A stretch of DNA of 64,000 nt, taken from assembly GCA_028284045.1 (NCBI GenBank), contig JANQSN010000057.1, positions 1-64,000 on the forward strand, written 5' to 3'. Positions 1-9,511 of this stretch are shown in pieces; position 1 is the stretch's first letter; each line of letters opens with the position of its first letter. The notes beneath the pieces are model-generated. The model had not been told where the DNA came from. It saw nothing but the letters and a program-made list of their open reading frames with translations, and did not search any database. A program made the translations under genes and the position numbers. The DNA is from Alphaproteobacteria bacterium (GTDB lineage: Bacteria > Pseudomonadota > Alphaproteobacteria > DSM-16000 > Inquilinaceae).

Positions 1-517
1 CCCGGCCATTGCCGAAGCCGCTGACCGCGTCCACCACGATCACCGCCTTGTCCGGGACCAGCGACGGGTTCTGAAACCCGTCGTCGAGGATGATCAGGCC
101 CGCGCCCGCGGCGACCGCCGCCGCCGCCCCGCTCGCCCGCCGGCGCGCCACCCAGGTCGGTGCGGCGCGCGCCAGCAACAGGGCCTCGTCGCCGACATCG
201 CCCGCGTCGTGCCGGCCGGGGTCGACGCGGACCGGCCCGGCCAGCCGCCCGCCATAGCCGCGCAGCAGCAGATGGGGGCGAAGCTGGCGGGCCGCTGCCG
301 CCCGCGCCAAGGACAGGACCACCGGCGTCTTGCCGCTGCCGCCGGCCACCAGATTGCCGACGCACAGCATGGGAACGCCCGCGCGGACCCCGCGCGTGCG
401 GGCTCGGCGCAGCCGGCCGGCCAGGTCGAACGCCGCCGCGGCCGGCAGCAGCGCCAGCGACGCCGCGCGGCCCACAGCGCCGCCGCCGCCGGCCCGCCAG
501 AAATCGGGCGCCTTCAT
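1..517 (-). CDS. lpxK: Tetraacyldisaccharide 4'-kinase LpxK, partial
   Basis: The first 172 residues of LpxK are visible; the rest lies beyond the left edge. LpxK phosphorylates the 4' position of the lipid A disaccharide at the inner membrane. The P-loop GGSGKT is at residues 59-64, preceded by VGNL, and the family motif DDGFQ is present near the cut. The N-terminus has a hydrophobic stretch (about residues 15-35), as usual for this membrane-associated kinase. Its ATG overlaps the waaA stop in an ATGA, so the two genes are translationally coupled, a common alphaproteobacterial order. Confidence 0.93.
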   Translation of the reverse strand, partial: MKAPDFWRAGGGGAVGRAASLALLPAAAAFDLAGRLRRARTRGVRAGVPMLCVGNLVAGGSGKTPVVLSLARAAAARQLRPHLLLRGYGGRLAGPVRVDPGRHDAGDVGDEALLLARAAPTWVARRRASGAAAAVAAGAGLIILDDGFQNPSLVPDKAVIVVDAVSGFGNGR

Positions 518-1827
518 GCCGCCTGGCCGCAGGCCCGCCGCACCAGGGGATCGAGCGCCGCCACGACCCGCTCCAGCGTCGCCCGGTGCCGCCGGGCGAC
601 GGCCGCCGCGCGCGCGACCTGCTGGGCACGGGCCGTCTCGTCGGTCATCAGCCGCTCCACCGCCGCCGCCAGCTCCGCCGCGGAGGTCACGCGGACCGCC
701 GCCGCCTCCGCCACCAAGGCATCGGCCATGTCGTCGAAGGTCTCCATATGCGGGCCGAAGACGATGGCGCAGGCAAGCTGTGCCGGCTCCACCGGATTGT
801 GGCCGCCATGCGCCACCAGCGAGCCGCCGACGAAGACCACCGGCGCCAGGCGGAACAGCGTCCCCATCTCGCCCATGGTGTCGGCGATGTAGGCGGCAAC
901 CGCCGTGTCCGGCAACGCCCCCTGGCTGCGCCGCGCCGCCGTCAGCCCGGCGGCGGTCCAATGGTCGGCGACCTCTGCCCCGCGGCCGGGGTGACGCGGG
1001 GCGACCACGGTCAGGAGTCCCGGCCACGCCGCCGCCAGATGGCGATGGGCCTCGATCACCGCGGCATCCTCGCCCGCATGGGTGCTGGCCGCCAGCCAGA
1101 CCGGACGCCCGGCCCCCGCGGCCGACAGCCGGGCGAGCGCCGCCTCGTCCACCGGCGGCGGGTCGCTGGAGTTCTTCAGATTGCCGACCGGCCCGACGCC
1201 CGCCGCGCCGAGGCTGCGGAACCGCGCCGCGCTGGCCTCGTTCCACGGCAAGATCGCCTGGAAGGTGGCCAAGAGCGGCCGCACCAGCCACGGCACGCGC
1301 CGCCAATTGGCATAAGATCGGGCCGACATGCGGGCATTGACCAGGGCCGCCGGCACCCCCCGGCGCCGGAGCGCGTCCAGCATCGTCGGCCACAGCTCCG
1401 ATTCCACCCAGAGCACCAGATCGGGCCGCCAGGCATCGAGGAACCGGTCGACGAAGCAGGGCCGGTCGAGCGGCACGAACTGATGCACCGCCCGGTCGGG
1501 CAGCCGGTCGGCCATCAGCCGGGCGGACGTCACGGTGCCGGTGGTCAGCACAACGGAGAGATCGGCATGCTCGGCGATCAGTCGGGCGATCAGCCGCTCC
1601 ACCGACAGGGCCTCGCCGACGCTGGCGGCATGCACCCAGCAAACCCGGCCCGGCGGCCGGCTGTGGCCGGCGATCCCCGCCCGCTCCGGCCGCCGGGCGG
1701 CATCCTCCTTGCCTGCGCGGGTACGCCGATCGAGCTGGCGCTCCACCAGCCAGCCCCCCAGCGCCCAGGCGGCCTGGTAGCCGCCCAACGCCACGCGATA
1801 GGCGATCACCGGACGGACCAGCGCCAT
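514..1827 (-). CDS. waaA: 3-deoxy-D-manno-octulosonic acid (Kdo) transferase WaaA
   Basis: A 437-aa GT-B fold enzyme that transfers Kdo from CMP-Kdo to the lipid A precursor. The N-terminus (about residues 5-30) is a membrane anchor. The motif HAASVGE at 66-72 includes the proposed catalytic Glu72. Further motifs are TTGTVTSA and ESELWP in the acceptor domain, and a C-terminal half with GGSLVAHGGHNPVEPA typical of the CMP-Kdo-binding domain. Length is normal for the family. It overlaps lpxK by 4 bp downstream and lies 22 bp downstream of the glycosyltransferase gene, so all are probably co-transcribed. Confidence 0.95.
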   Translation of the reverse strand: MALVRPVIAYRVALGGYQAAWALGGWLVERQLDRRTRAGKEDAARRPERAGIAGHSRPPGRVCWVHAASVGEALSVERLIARLIAEHADLSVVLTTGTVTSARLMADRLPDRAVHQFVPLDRPCFVDRFLDAWRPDLVLWVESELWPTMLDALRRRGVPAALVNARMSARSYANWRRVPWLVRPLLATFQAILPWNEASAARFRSLGAAGVGPVGNLKNSSDPPPVDEAALARLSAAGAGRPVWLAASTHAGEDAAVIEAHRHLAAAWPGLLTVVAPRHPGRGAEVADHWTAAGLTAARRSQGALPDTAVAAYIADTMGEMGTLFRLAPVVFVGGSLVAHGGHNPVEPAQLACAIVFGPHMETFDDMADALVAEAAAVRVTSAAELAAAVERLMTDETARAQQVARAAAVARRHRATLERVVAALDPLVRRACGQAA

Positions 1828-1849
1828 CCTTCGGGCCGGCGGCCGGCCA

Positions 1850-2950
1850 TCAGGCGGCGACCCGGAGATGGGACACGAACTCGTCGGCCGACCGGTCCCA
1901 GGAGAAGGTCAAGGCATGCTCGCGGCAGGCCTCGCGCGAACCGCCATCCAAGGCCCGTTCCACGGCCCGGCGGAGATCCTCGTCCAGCGCGCCGACATCC
2001 GGGCGCGTGACGATATCCAGCGGTCCCTGGACCGGATAGGCGGCCACCGGCACGCCGCAGGCCAGTGCTTCAAGCTGCACCAGCCCGAAGGTCTCGGTGC
2101 GCGACGGGAAGACGAACACATCCGCCGAGGCATAGTGGCGAACCAGCTCCTCGCCATGTTTGGCGCCGACGAACACGGCCTCCGGATAGCGCCGCTCGAA
2201 ACTCGCGCGCTGCGGGCCGTCGCCGACCACCAGCTTGGTGCCCGGCAGGGAAAGCTTCAGGAAGTCCTCCAGGCTCTTCTCCACCGCGACGCGGCCGACG
2301 AACAGCGAGATCGGCCGGGGCAGATCCAGCGTGTCGCGGTCCACCGGGCGGAACAGATCGGTGTCGACGGCGCGCCGCCAGCGCACGAGCTGACGAAAAC
2401 CGCGGCGCGCCAGGATGTCCTCCATGGTCTGGGTGGAGATCATGGTCGCCGCCGCCGCGCCGTGAAACCGCCGCAGGAACCAGAAGGTCCAGCTTCGCGG
2501 CAGCCCGAAGCGCAAGGCGAGATAATCGGGAAAGAAGGTGTGGAACGAGGTGGTGAACGCCCGCCCCTGGCGCCGGCAATAGGCCCGCGCGGCCTGGCCC
2601 AGCGGCCCTTCCGTGGCGATGTGGACGGCCTCCGCGCCGAAGCTCTCGATGGCGCGCGCCACCCCGGCCCGCGCGCCCTTCCACACCAGGCGGATCTCCG
2701 GATAGGTCGGACAGGGGATGGTGGAGAACCGGTCGGGACCCAGCACCTCCACCGTATGGCCGCGCTGGCGCAGCCGCTCCGCCGTCGTGTTGAGGGTGCG
2801 CACCACCCCGTTGACCTGCGGGAACCAGGCGTCCGACACGATCAGGATTCGCAGCGGGTCGCCCGCCGCTGCCGCCGCCAGCGCCGCGTCGGCGGCATCC
2901 TCGGCGGCCCTGTCACCGGCTGCGCCGCCCTGGTCCGCGTCGGAGAGCAT
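1850..2950 (-). CDS. GT4-family glycosyltransferase
   Basis: A 366-aa retaining glycosyltransferase of the GT4 (alpha-mannosyltransferase-like) type. The N-terminal domain begins LRILIVSDAWFPQVNGVVRT, the usual acceptor-side start. The C-terminal donor site includes LFVGRVAVEKSLEDF, VFPSRTETFGLV and LEALACGVPVAA, the last being the E-x7-E type region. The ATG at 2950 is chosen because longer in-frame extensions run through the upstream phosphoesterase gene. An Ala-rich low-complexity stretch fills about residues 8-28. It lies 26 bp after the LpxH-like gene; the two probably act in membrane glycolipid or LPS synthesis. The donor sugar cannot be told from sequence. Confidence 0.85.
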   Translation of the reverse strand: MLSDADQGGAAGDRAAEDAADAALAAAAAGDPLRILIVSDAWFPQVNGVVRTLNTTAERLRQRGHTVEVLGPDRFSTIPCPTYPEIRLVWKGARAGVARAIESFGAEAVHIATEGPLGQAARAYCRRQGRAFTTSFHTFFPDYLALRFGLPRSWTFWFLRRFHGAAAATMISTQTMEDILARRGFRQLVRWRRAVDTDLFRPVDRDTLDLPRPISLFVGRVAVEKSLEDFLKLSLPGTKLVVGDGPQRASFERRYPEAVFVGAKHGEELVRHYASADVFVFPSRTETFGLVQLEALACGVPVAAYPVQGPLDIVTRPDVGALDEDLRRAVERALDGGSREACREHALTFSWDRSADEFVSHLRVAA

Positions 2951-2976
2951 CCGGCTGTTCAAGTCGGCGGCCCCGC

Positions 2977-3789
2977 TTACGCCGCCGCTTGGCCGCGCCC
3001 GGCGGTGGTCAGTACCGGGGCCGGCGCGTCCGCCGCCAGGATGTCGGTCCATTTGAGGATCTCCAACTGGCCCGACGGATGCTCCACCAGCGCCGTACAG
3101 CTTTCCACCCAGTCGCCGTCGTTGATGTAGAGGACGCCGTCCATCTCCTTCATCGAGGCGGTGTGGACATGGCCGCAGATGACGCCGTCGACGTTGCGGC
3201 GCCGCGCCTCCTCCGACAGGACGTTCTCGAACCGACCCACGAATTCCACCGCGGACTTCACCTTGTGCTTCAGGAACGCGGAGAGCGACCAATAGCCCCG
3301 GCCGAATCGCCGACGCACGGCGTTCACCCAGGTGTTGGTGCCCAGCAACAGCACATAGGCCGTATCGCCGATATACGCCAGCCACTTCGCGTATCGCACG
3401 ACGACATCGAACTGGTCGCCATGGATCACCAACAGCCGGCGTCCGTCGGCCGTCTCGTGCACGCAGTCTTCCATGACCTCCACGCCGCCGAAGGTCAGGC
3501 CGACGAATTGGCGCACCCCTTCGTCGTGATTGCCCGGCAGGTAGATGACCCGCGTGCCCTTGCGCGCCTTGCGCAACAGCTTCTGCACCACGTCGTTGTG
3601 CGCCTGCGGCCAGTACCAATGGCGCTTCAGGCGCCAGCCGTCGAAGATGTCGCCCACCAGATAGAGGGTTTCGCTCTCCGTCCGGCGCAGGAACTCCAAC
3701 AGATAGTCGGCTTTGCTAGCCTTGGTGCCGAGATGCACATCGGATACCCAGATCGCCCGGAAGCGCCGGACGTCGTCCTCATCGGCCAT
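2977..3789 (-). CDS. LpxH-like UDP-2,3-diacylglucosamine diphosphatase family phosphoesterase
   Basis: A 270-aa calcineurin-type metallophosphoesterase. All metal-binding motifs are visible: SDVHLG (16-21), GDIFDGW (46-52), GNHDE (86-90), VIHGDQFD and GHVHTA. The sequence resembles the COG2908 group that includes LpxH and LpxH2, which hydrolyse UDP-2,3-diacylglucosamine to lipid X. The distance from the edge-cut lpxK and the partnership with a GT4 gene leave open a role in another nucleotide-lipid step. The start ATG lies 18 bp downstream (in transcript sense) of a four-copy tandem repeat. Confidence 0.8.
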   Translation of the reverse strand: MADEDDVRRFRAIWVSDVHLGTKASKADYLLEFLRRTESETLYLVGDIFDGWRLKRHWYWPQAHNDVVQKLLRKARKGTRVIYLPGNHDEGVRQFVGLTFGGVEVMEDCVHETADGRRLLVIHGDQFDVVVRYAKWLAYIGDTAYVLLLGTNTWVNAVRRRFGRGYWSLSAFLKHKVKSAVEFVGRFENVLSEEARRRNVDGVICGHVHTASMKEMDGVLYINDGDWVESCTALVEHPSGQLEILKWTDILAADAPAPVLTTAGRGQAAA

Positions 3790-3806
3790 TCCTGCTCTCC
3801 TGGCGG

Positions 3807-3870
3807 GCGGTCGCGCAGCGACGCGGTCGCGCAGCGACGCGGTCGCGTGGCGACGCGGTCGCGTGGCGAC
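3807..3870. repeat. Four-copy 16-bp tandem repeat
   Basis: Four head-to-tail 16-bp units without gaps: two copies of GCGGTCGCGCAGCGAC (3807-3838), then two of GCGGTCGCGTGGCGAC (3839-3870). Units within each pair are identical; the pairs differ at two adjacent positions. The array sits in the gap between the divergent phosphoesterase and lipid kinase genes, so it would lie in the 5' leader or promoter of one or both. The AB-type arrangement suggests duplication of single units followed by divergence. Confidence 0.95.
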
Positions 3871-3955
3871 TCCTGCCTATACCGGTCGGCCGGGGCGAAC
3901 ACAATTACACATCTGTGACGATCGTCCGCGGCCGCTTGGCAGCGCCGGTGTTTCG

Positions 3956-4990
3956 GTGTTATCGGCGGTTTCGGTCGCAGTATGGCGCGGTTGCGCATCG
4001 GCACCGACGCGGGCTGCCAAGGCCATCTTCCGCGATCCTCATCCAGGGTCTGAGTCGCTGCGCCGATTTCTCGTCATTCACAATCCGATCTCGGGCGGCC
4101 GCCGCGGCGATGGCCTGGACCGGGCGGTCGGCGCGCTGCGGGCGGGCGGCGCGACGGTGGAGGTCGTGCGCACCGAGGCGCCCGGCCATGCCGAAGCACT
4201 GGCCGCGGAGGCCGATGGCGGCCTGGATGCGGTGGTTGCCGCCGGCGGCGACGGCACCGCGCACGAGGTCGCCAACGGCCTGTTGGCCCGGCCGAGCCCG
4301 CTGCCGCTGGGCGTGCTGCCGCTCGGCACCGCGAACTGCCTGGCGCGCGAGCTGGGCCTCGCTCGCCCGCCCGCACAGGCTGCCAGCCGCCTGCTGCACG
4401 CGCCGGTGCGCACCCTGCATCCGGGCGCGGTGGAGATCGGCGGGCGAACGCGCCATTTCTTGGCGATGCTCGGCACCGGCTTCGATGCACGGGTCGTCGC
4501 CCGCCTGGACGGGCGGTTGAAGCGACGCATCGGCGCAACGGCGTATGTCGTTGACTCGCTTCGACTATGGGCCAGAGGGCCAGTGACCCCCGTCGCCGTG
4601 TCGCTGGACGGCATGCCGGCGGAGGCCGGTCAGGCCGTGATCATGAATGGCCGCTACTACGGCGGCTGGATGCGCTTCGCCCCGACATCGACGGTGTTCC
4701 GGCCGCAGCTCTATGCCTGCCTGTTCACCGCGACCGACCGGCCGCGGGTCTTGCGGTATTGCGCGTGGAGCGCGGCCAACCGCCTACTGCGGCTGCCGGA
4801 CTACCAGGTGGTGCCGGCCCGCACCATCACCGTCTCGCCGACCCAGGAGGCGGAGGCGGAGCCGGTGCAGGCGGACGGCGAGCCGATCGGCCATCTGCCG
4901 GTGACCATCCGCGCCGCCACGCGCTCCCTACCCGTCTTGGTGGGCGACGATCCGCAGCGCCAGCGCTATGGCCCCCGCCCGGTTGCCTGA
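3956..4990 (+). CDS. Diacylglycerol kinase family protein (lipid kinase)
   Basis: A DAGK-catalytic-domain protein. The core runs from FLVIHNPISGG through the ATP-binding GGDGTAHEV and PLGTANCLARELG, then a C-terminal beta-sandwich with a QADGEP element typical of the fold. Such enzymes phosphorylate diacylglycerol, sphingosine-like or related lipids; substrate is not predictable here. The start is uncertain: there is no ATG close to the domain, and GTG at 3956 is the nearest in-frame start I found, giving 344 aa with about 35 residues before the conserved core. Divergent from the LpxH-like gene. Confidence 0.78.
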   Translation: MLSAVSVAVWRGCASAPTRAAKAIFRDPHPGSESLRRFLVIHNPISGGRRGDGLDRAVGALRAGGATVEVVRTEAPGHAEALAAEADGGLDAVVAAGGDGTAHEVANGLLARPSPLPLGVLPLGTANCLARELGLARPPAQAASRLLHAPVRTLHPGAVEIGGRTRHFLAMLGTGFDARVVARLDGRLKRRIGATAYVVDSLRLWARGPVTPVAVSLDGMPAEAGQAVIMNGRYYGGWMRFAPTSTVFRPQLYACLFTATDRPRVLRYCAWSAANRLLRLPDYQVVPARTITVSPTQEAEAEPVQADGEPIGHLPVTIRAATRSLPVLVGDDPQRQRYGPRPVA

Positions 4991-5007
4991 TCGCGCGCGG
5001 GCGGCGA

Positions 5008-6396
5008 TCACAGCCCGGCCACGGTCATCGGCTCGATCACCACGGTCGGAGCATCCACGCCGGTGCGGTGGACGAGGTCGCTGGCCGGCACCAGGCAGGC
5101 GAACATGTCCGCCAGATTGCCGGCGATGGTGACCTCGCTGACCGCGTGGTCGAGCTGGCCGTCACGGATCAGGAAGCCGCTGGCGCCGCGGCTGTAGTCA
5201 CCGGTGATGGTGTTGACCCCCATGCCCATGAGCTGGGTCACGTAGAGCCCGTGGGAGATCCCGCCGATCAGCGCTTCGGGCGTCGCCGATCCGGGCTCCA
5301 GATACAGGTTGGTGGGTGCGGGCTGCGGCGGCGACGACGTGCCGCGGCTGGCATGGCCGGTGGAGCTGAGGCCGAGCTGGGCGGCGGCGCGCAGATCGAG
5401 CAGCCAGGTCTGAAGACGGCCATCCTCGATCAGCGCGCGCGGCCCGTTGGCCAACCCCTCGCCGTCGAACGGCTTGGACCGGTGCCCGCGCCGGCGGCGC
5501 GGATCGTCGACGATCCGGATCCCCGGCCGGAAGACCGCCGCCCCCATCTTGTCCTTCAGGAAGCTGGTGCCGCGGGCGATCGCCGAGCCGCTGATGGCCC
5601 CCGCCAGATGGCGCAAGAGGCCGCCGGAGACCCGCGGATCGAACACGACGGGCAACCGGGCGCTGGCGATCTTCTGCGCGCCCAGGCGGCGCACCGCCCG
5701 CTCCCCGGCCGTGCGGCCGATGGTGGCGGCGGGCTCCAGGTCTTCGCCGTAGACAGCCATGGAGAAGTCGTAGTCCGTCTCCATGGCACCGTCGCGCTCC
5801 GCGATGACGGAGGCGGACAGGCTGCCGCTGGTCACCGCATAGCCGCCGGCAAAGCCGTTGCTGGCCACCATGAAGATTGCCGACCGGCTCCACGCCGCCT
5901 CCGCGCCTTCGGAATTGGTCACGCCGACGACGTCCAGGGCGGCTTCCTCCGCCGTGCGGGCCTGGGCCATCAGCTCTGCCGTCGACCGCTCCACCGGGTC
6001 GGCGAGATCGAGATCCGGCCAATCCGTCGCCAGGGCGGCGGGGTCGGCGAGCCCGCAATAGGGGTCCTCCGGCACCGCCCGGGCCATGGCGACCGCGCGC
6101 TCCACCAGTTCCACCAGCGCTGCCGGGCTGCGGTCGGAGGACGACACCATCGCCATCCGCCGGCCGACGAAGACGCGCAACCCGAGATCGGTGCCCTCGG
6201 CGCGTTCCAGGCGCTCCGTCCGGCCGAGGCGGCAGGCCGCGGAGACCGACACCCCTTCCACCGCCAGGGCGTCCGCGGCATCGGCACCGGCGCGGCGGGC
6301 ATCGGCCACCAGATCGCCGAGCAGGCCGGCCACGCGGCCGGTATCGTCGCCGATTGCGGCGCCGGCCGTCTGTGCTTCGCTCATCGCTTGCGTCAC
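5008..6396 (-). CDS. pmbA: TldD/PmbA family protein PmbA (TldE)
   Basis: A 462-aa PmbA homologue, the non-catalytic partner of the TldD metalloprotease that matures modified peptides and degrades some antitoxins. Diagnostic segments are GLRVFVGRRMAMVSSSD near the N-terminus, VVFDPRVSGGLLRHLAGAI in the middle, and GLYVTQLMGMGVNTITGDYS followed by SEVTIAGNL near the end. As expected for PmbA, no HExxxH zinc site is seen. Its start overlaps the stop of the upstream MFS gene in an ATGA. Confidence 0.92.
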   Translation of the reverse strand: MTQAMSEAQTAGAAIGDDTGRVAGLLGDLVADARRAGADAADALAVEGVSVSAACRLGRTERLERAEGTDLGLRVFVGRRMAMVSSSDRSPAALVELVERAVAMARAVPEDPYCGLADPAALATDWPDLDLADPVERSTAELMAQARTAEEAALDVVGVTNSEGAEAAWSRSAIFMVASNGFAGGYAVTSGSLSASVIAERDGAMETDYDFSMAVYGEDLEPAATIGRTAGERAVRRLGAQKIASARLPVVFDPRVSGGLLRHLAGAISGSAIARGTSFLKDKMGAAVFRPGIRIVDDPRRRRGHRSKPFDGEGLANGPRALIEDGRLQTWLLDLRAAAQLGLSSTGHASRGTSSPPQPAPTNLYLEPGSATPEALIGGISHGLYVTQLMGMGVNTITGDYSRGASGFLIRDGQLDHAVSEVTIAGNLADMFACLVPASDLVHRTGVDAPTVVIEPMTVAGL

Positions 6397-7655
6397 CTCA
6401 CCCTGTTGCCCGCGCCGTGCGGCGTCATCACCCAGGCGACCGCGGCCAGGGCCGTCGTCGCCAGCATCACCAAGGCCAGCGGAAGCTGGCTAGTGGCGTC
6501 GGCGACCAACAGGCCGACGACGACGCTGGCCAGCGCGCCGGTCGCCATCTGCGCGCAGCCCGACAAGCCGCTCGCGGTTCCGGCCAGGTCCGGGCGCACG
6601 CTGATCGCCCCGGCCAGCCCGTTGGGCAAGCTGAGGCCGTTGCCGAAGCCGAACAGCACCATCGGCGCGAACACCGCCCAGGCGGTGACCACGCCGCCCC
6701 AGGCCAGCGCGACCATGATCACCGTGCCGACGCCCGACACGGCGATGCCGGTGATGATCATTCGGTCGATGCCCAGCCGTTCCGACAGCCGCCCAGCGGT
6801 GAAGTTGCCGGACATATACCCGACGGCGCTGAGCATGAAGAACAGCCCGTAATCCGCCTGCGTGCGGCCCATGATCTCGATCACGACATGCGGCGCGCCG
6901 CCCAGAAAGCCGAAGAACCCGGCCGAGGTGAAGGCGGTCTGCGCCGTATAGCCGCGGAAGGACGGCAGCACCAGCAAAGACCGGTAGAGCCCGAGCAGCC
7001 GGCCCAGGCCCGGCAACGCCACGGGCTGCGCCAGCGTCTCGTGCAGCCCGCCATAGGCGAACAGAACCACCACCACCCCGGCGGCCGCGACGAACACGAA
7101 GCCGGCCCACCAGCCGATCCACAGATCGAGATGGCCGCCGATCACCGGCGCCAGCATCGGCGCCACCACCATCGCCATGGTGACATAGGCGATCATGCTG
7201 GCGGAGCGTTCGCGGCCGTGGACGTCGCGGATGATGGCGCGTGCCAGCACCATGCCGGCGCAGGAGCCCACTCCCTGGCCGAGCCGGCCGAGGATCAGCC
7301 ACGCGATATCCGATGCTACGGCACAGACCAGGCTGGAGACGACGAACAGCACCAGCCCACTCAGCAGCACCGGCCGGCGCCCGAACCGGTCGCTGAGCGG
7401 CCCGTAGACGAGCTGGGAGGCCGCGAAGCCCACCAAATACAAGGTCAGGCTGAGCTGCACCGTGTCGTAGCCGACGGCGAAGGTGTCGGCGATCCCCGGC
7501 ATCGACGGCATGAAGAGGTTGAGCGCCAGCGGCCCCAGGGCCGTGACGGCCACCAACAGCGCGATATGCGGTGCGCGCATCGGTCCGGCGACGGTGGTGT
7601 CGGATCCGCCGCGGTCCAGCGAACCGGCGCTCACGTCAGGGCTGCGAAGGGTCAT
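6393..7655 (-). CDS. Bcr/CflA-type MFS multidrug exporter
   Basis: A 420-aa inner-membrane transporter with 12 predicted hydrophobic segments. The loop 2-3 signature YGPLSDRFGRRPVLLSG and the LGRLGQGVGSCAGMVLARA segment place it in the Bcr/CflA drug:H+ antiporter subfamily. The chosen ATG at 7655 follows a GAGG-type ribosome site; an in-frame start 20 codons upstream is possible. Co-transcribed with pmbA (4-bp overlap). Substrate cannot be inferred. Confidence 0.88.
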   Translation of the reverse strand: MTLRSPDVSAGSLDRGGSDTTVAGPMRAPHIALLVAVTALGPLALNLFMPSMPGIADTFAVGYDTVQLSLTLYLVGFAASQLVYGPLSDRFGRRPVLLSGLVLFVVSSLVCAVASDIAWLILGRLGQGVGSCAGMVLARAIIRDVHGRERSASMIAYVTMAMVVAPMLAPVIGGHLDLWIGWWAGFVFVAAAGVVVVLFAYGGLHETLAQPVALPGLGRLLGLYRSLLVLPSFRGYTAQTAFTSAGFFGFLGGAPHVVIEIMGRTQADYGLFFMLSAVGYMSGNFTAGRLSERLGIDRMIITGIAVSGVGTVIMVALAWGGVVTAWAVFAPMVLFGFGNGLSLPNGLAGAISVRPDLAGTASGLSGCAQMATGALASVVVGLLVADATSQLPLALVMLATTALAAVAWVMTPHGAGNRVR

Positions 7656-7869
7656 GTCGCCTCGATAGGGATGCCCAGGGACACCTGGGCCGCCACGCTG
7701 CCATGGCAAGGGCAAGAACGGGATGCCGTCGGACGGCTATCGGCCTCGTTGCGGCGCTGGTGTTGCCGCTGGCCAGGTGGCCGCTGGCGCTGGGCGCCGG
7801 CTGGCTGATCGCGTCGCGCGGGCGCGTGCTGGGGCGGATCTGGTACCGGCTGACGGACCGATCCGGGTC

Positions 7870-8112
7870 TCACGATCGCCGCGCGGAGACGACCGCCAGC
7901 ACGCCGGCGGTCACCAGAGTTGCCGCGCCTGCGCCGACCGCCCCCCACAGCATCGCCGTCGGCAGGGTGTCCATGACGCCGCCCGGCCGCACCACCGGCG
8001 AGGCGGCGAGATAGCCGAAGGTGACCAGGCAGAAGCCGGCGAGGAAGACCCGGCCGGCCCAGTCCCGGACCCACCCCCAGTCCACCCGTCCGGCGTTGGG
8101 CTGCTTCGCCAT
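7870..8112 (-). CDS. Small two-helix membrane protein, unknown function
   Basis: An 80-aa hypothetical protein. After a basic/polar start (MAKQPNAGRVDWGWVRDWAG) it has two hydrophobic segments, at about residues 20-37 and 50-74, and a short basic tail. It starts 14 bp downstream of the gshA stop on the same strand, so it is probably co-transcribed with gshA. No family is recognised; the call rests on composition, spacing and the hydrophobic pattern. The 214 bp between this gene and the MFS gene hold nothing I can support. Confidence 0.55.
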   Translation of the reverse strand: MAKQPNAGRVDWGWVRDWAGRVFLAGFCLVTFGYLAASPVVRPGGVMDTLPTAMLWGAVGAGAATLVTAGVLAVVSARRS

Positions 8113-8125
8113 CCCCTTGCCGCCC

Positions 8126-9490
8126 CTAATAGGCGTAGTGGGTGAAGATCGGGTCGACCGAACGCCCCCACTCGTCCTCATAGCGGGCGAGCTTGCGTTC
8201 CGCCGGGGTGAACCCGCTCTCGGCGATGTCGGACAGCGCGGCGACGAAGTGGCTCTCGTCGTTGCCCAGGGTGTCGAGACGGCCGCGCCGCTCCAACCCC
8301 CGCCGGGCGATCGCCAGCACGTCCAGCGCCAGGGCGCCGACGGTGCGGCCGCGCCACGGCGTCGCCAGGCCGGTCCGCGGCACGGCGGTGCGCAGATAGT
8401 CCCGCTCGTCCGCCGTCCAGTCGGCCACCAGGTCGGCGGCGTCGCTGAGCGACTGATCGTCATAGATCAGCCCCACCCACAAGGCCGGCAACGCACAGAG
8501 CCGCCGCCACGGGCCGGCATCGGCGCCGCGCATCTCCAAGAAACGCTTCAGCCGGACCTCCGGGAACACCGTGGTCAGGTGATCGACCCAGTCGCTCATC
8601 GTCGGCCGCTCGCCCGGCAGCCCGGGCAGCCGTCCGGCCAGGAAGTCGCGGAAGGACTGCCCGGCGACATCGACATACCGGCCGTCGCGCCGCACGAAAT
8701 ACATCGGCACGTCCAGCACATAGTCGACATAGCGCTCGAACCCGAAGCCGGGCTCGAAGACGAAGGGCAGCGTGCCCGACCGGTCGGGGTCGGTATCGGT
8801 CCAGACATGGCTACGGAAGCTGAGCTGGCCGCTCGGCCGGCCTTCGACGAAGGGGCTGTTGGCGAACAAGGCTGTCGCGACGGGCTGCAGCGCCAGGCCG
8901 ACGCGCAGCTTGGTGACCATGTCCGCCTCGTCGGCGAAGTCGAGATTGACCTGGACCGTGCAGGTCCGGGTCATCATGTCCAGGCCCATGCTGCCGCGGG
9001 TCGGCATATAGCCGCGCATGATCTTGTAGCGGCCCTTGGGCATCCAGGGGATGTCCTCGCGCCGCCACTTGGGATGGAAGCCGAGCCCGATCATGCCGAG
9101 GCCCAGCTCGCCCGCCACCTCGCGCACCTGGGCGAGGTGGCGATGAACCTCGTCGCAGGTCTGGTGAATGGTGCTGAGCGGCGCGCCGGACAGCTCGAAC
9201 TGCCCGCCCGGCTCCAGCGTCACGGAGCAGCCGGTGGCGTCCTGCAGCGCGATGATGTTCTCGCCTTCGTAGACCGGCTGCCAGCCGAAGCGCAGCATGC
9301 GGCGCAGCAGCTCGCCGATGCCCTGCGGCCCTTCATAGCGGGCCGGGGTCAGGTCTTGCGTGTGGAAGATGAACTTCTCGTGCTCGGTGCCGATGCGCCA
9401 GTCGGCGGGCGGCTTGGCACCGGCCGCCAGATAGTCCACCAACGCCTGAACATCGGCGATCGGCTCCGCCGCCGCCTCGGTGACCGCCAT
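8126..9490 (-). CDS. gshA: Glutamate-cysteine ligase (plant/alphaproteobacterial type)
   Basis: A 454-aa enzyme making gamma-glutamylcysteine, the first step of glutathione synthesis. It belongs to the GCS2/plant-like class: [11 protein letters not shown] near residue 33, [39 protein letters not shown] and [10 protein letters not shown] are all characteristic. Full length. The start ATG at 9490 is 21 bp after the rsmE stop on the same strand. Confidence 0.95.
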   Translation of the reverse strand: MAVTEAAAEPIADVQALVDYLAAGAKPPADWRIGTEHEKFIFHTQDLTPARYEGPQGIGELLRRMLRFGWQPVYEGENIIALQDATGCSVTLEPGGQFELSGAPLSTIHQTCDEVHRHLAQVREVAGELGLGMIGLGFHPKWRREDIPWMPKGRYKIMRGYMPTRGSMGLDMMTRTCTVQVNLDFADEADMVTKLRVGLALQPVATALFANSPFVEGRPSGQLSFRSHVWTDTDPDRSGTLPFVFEPGFGFERYVDYVLDVPMYFVRRDGRYVDVAGQSFRDFLAGRLPGLPGERPTMSDWVDHLTTVFPEVRLKRFLEMRGADAGPWRRLCALPALWVGLIYDDQSLSDAADLVADWTADERDYLRTAVPRTGLATPWRGRTVGALALDVLAIARRGLERRGRLDTLGNDESHFVAALSDIAESGFTPAERKLARYEDEWGRSVDPIFTHYAY

Positions 9491-9511
9491 GGATCGACAC
9501 TCGCCTCTAGA

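Noticed and set aside
160-2010. Long plus-strand open frame opposite waaA and the lpxK end
   Set aside because: Arg/Pro/Gly-rich translation with no domain; it is the antisense of two clear minus-strand genes. The high GC of this DNA keeps many such frames open.
4567-6852. 761-codon plus-strand open frame across pmbA
   Set aside because: Low-complexity Arg/His-rich sequence, opposite a well-conserved PmbA and running into the MFS gene.
7704-8014. Possible small plus-strand membrane protein
   Set aside because: A short hydrophobic stretch exists near its start, but the rest is antisense to the better-supported 80-aa membrane protein next to gshA, and there is no clear ribosome site.
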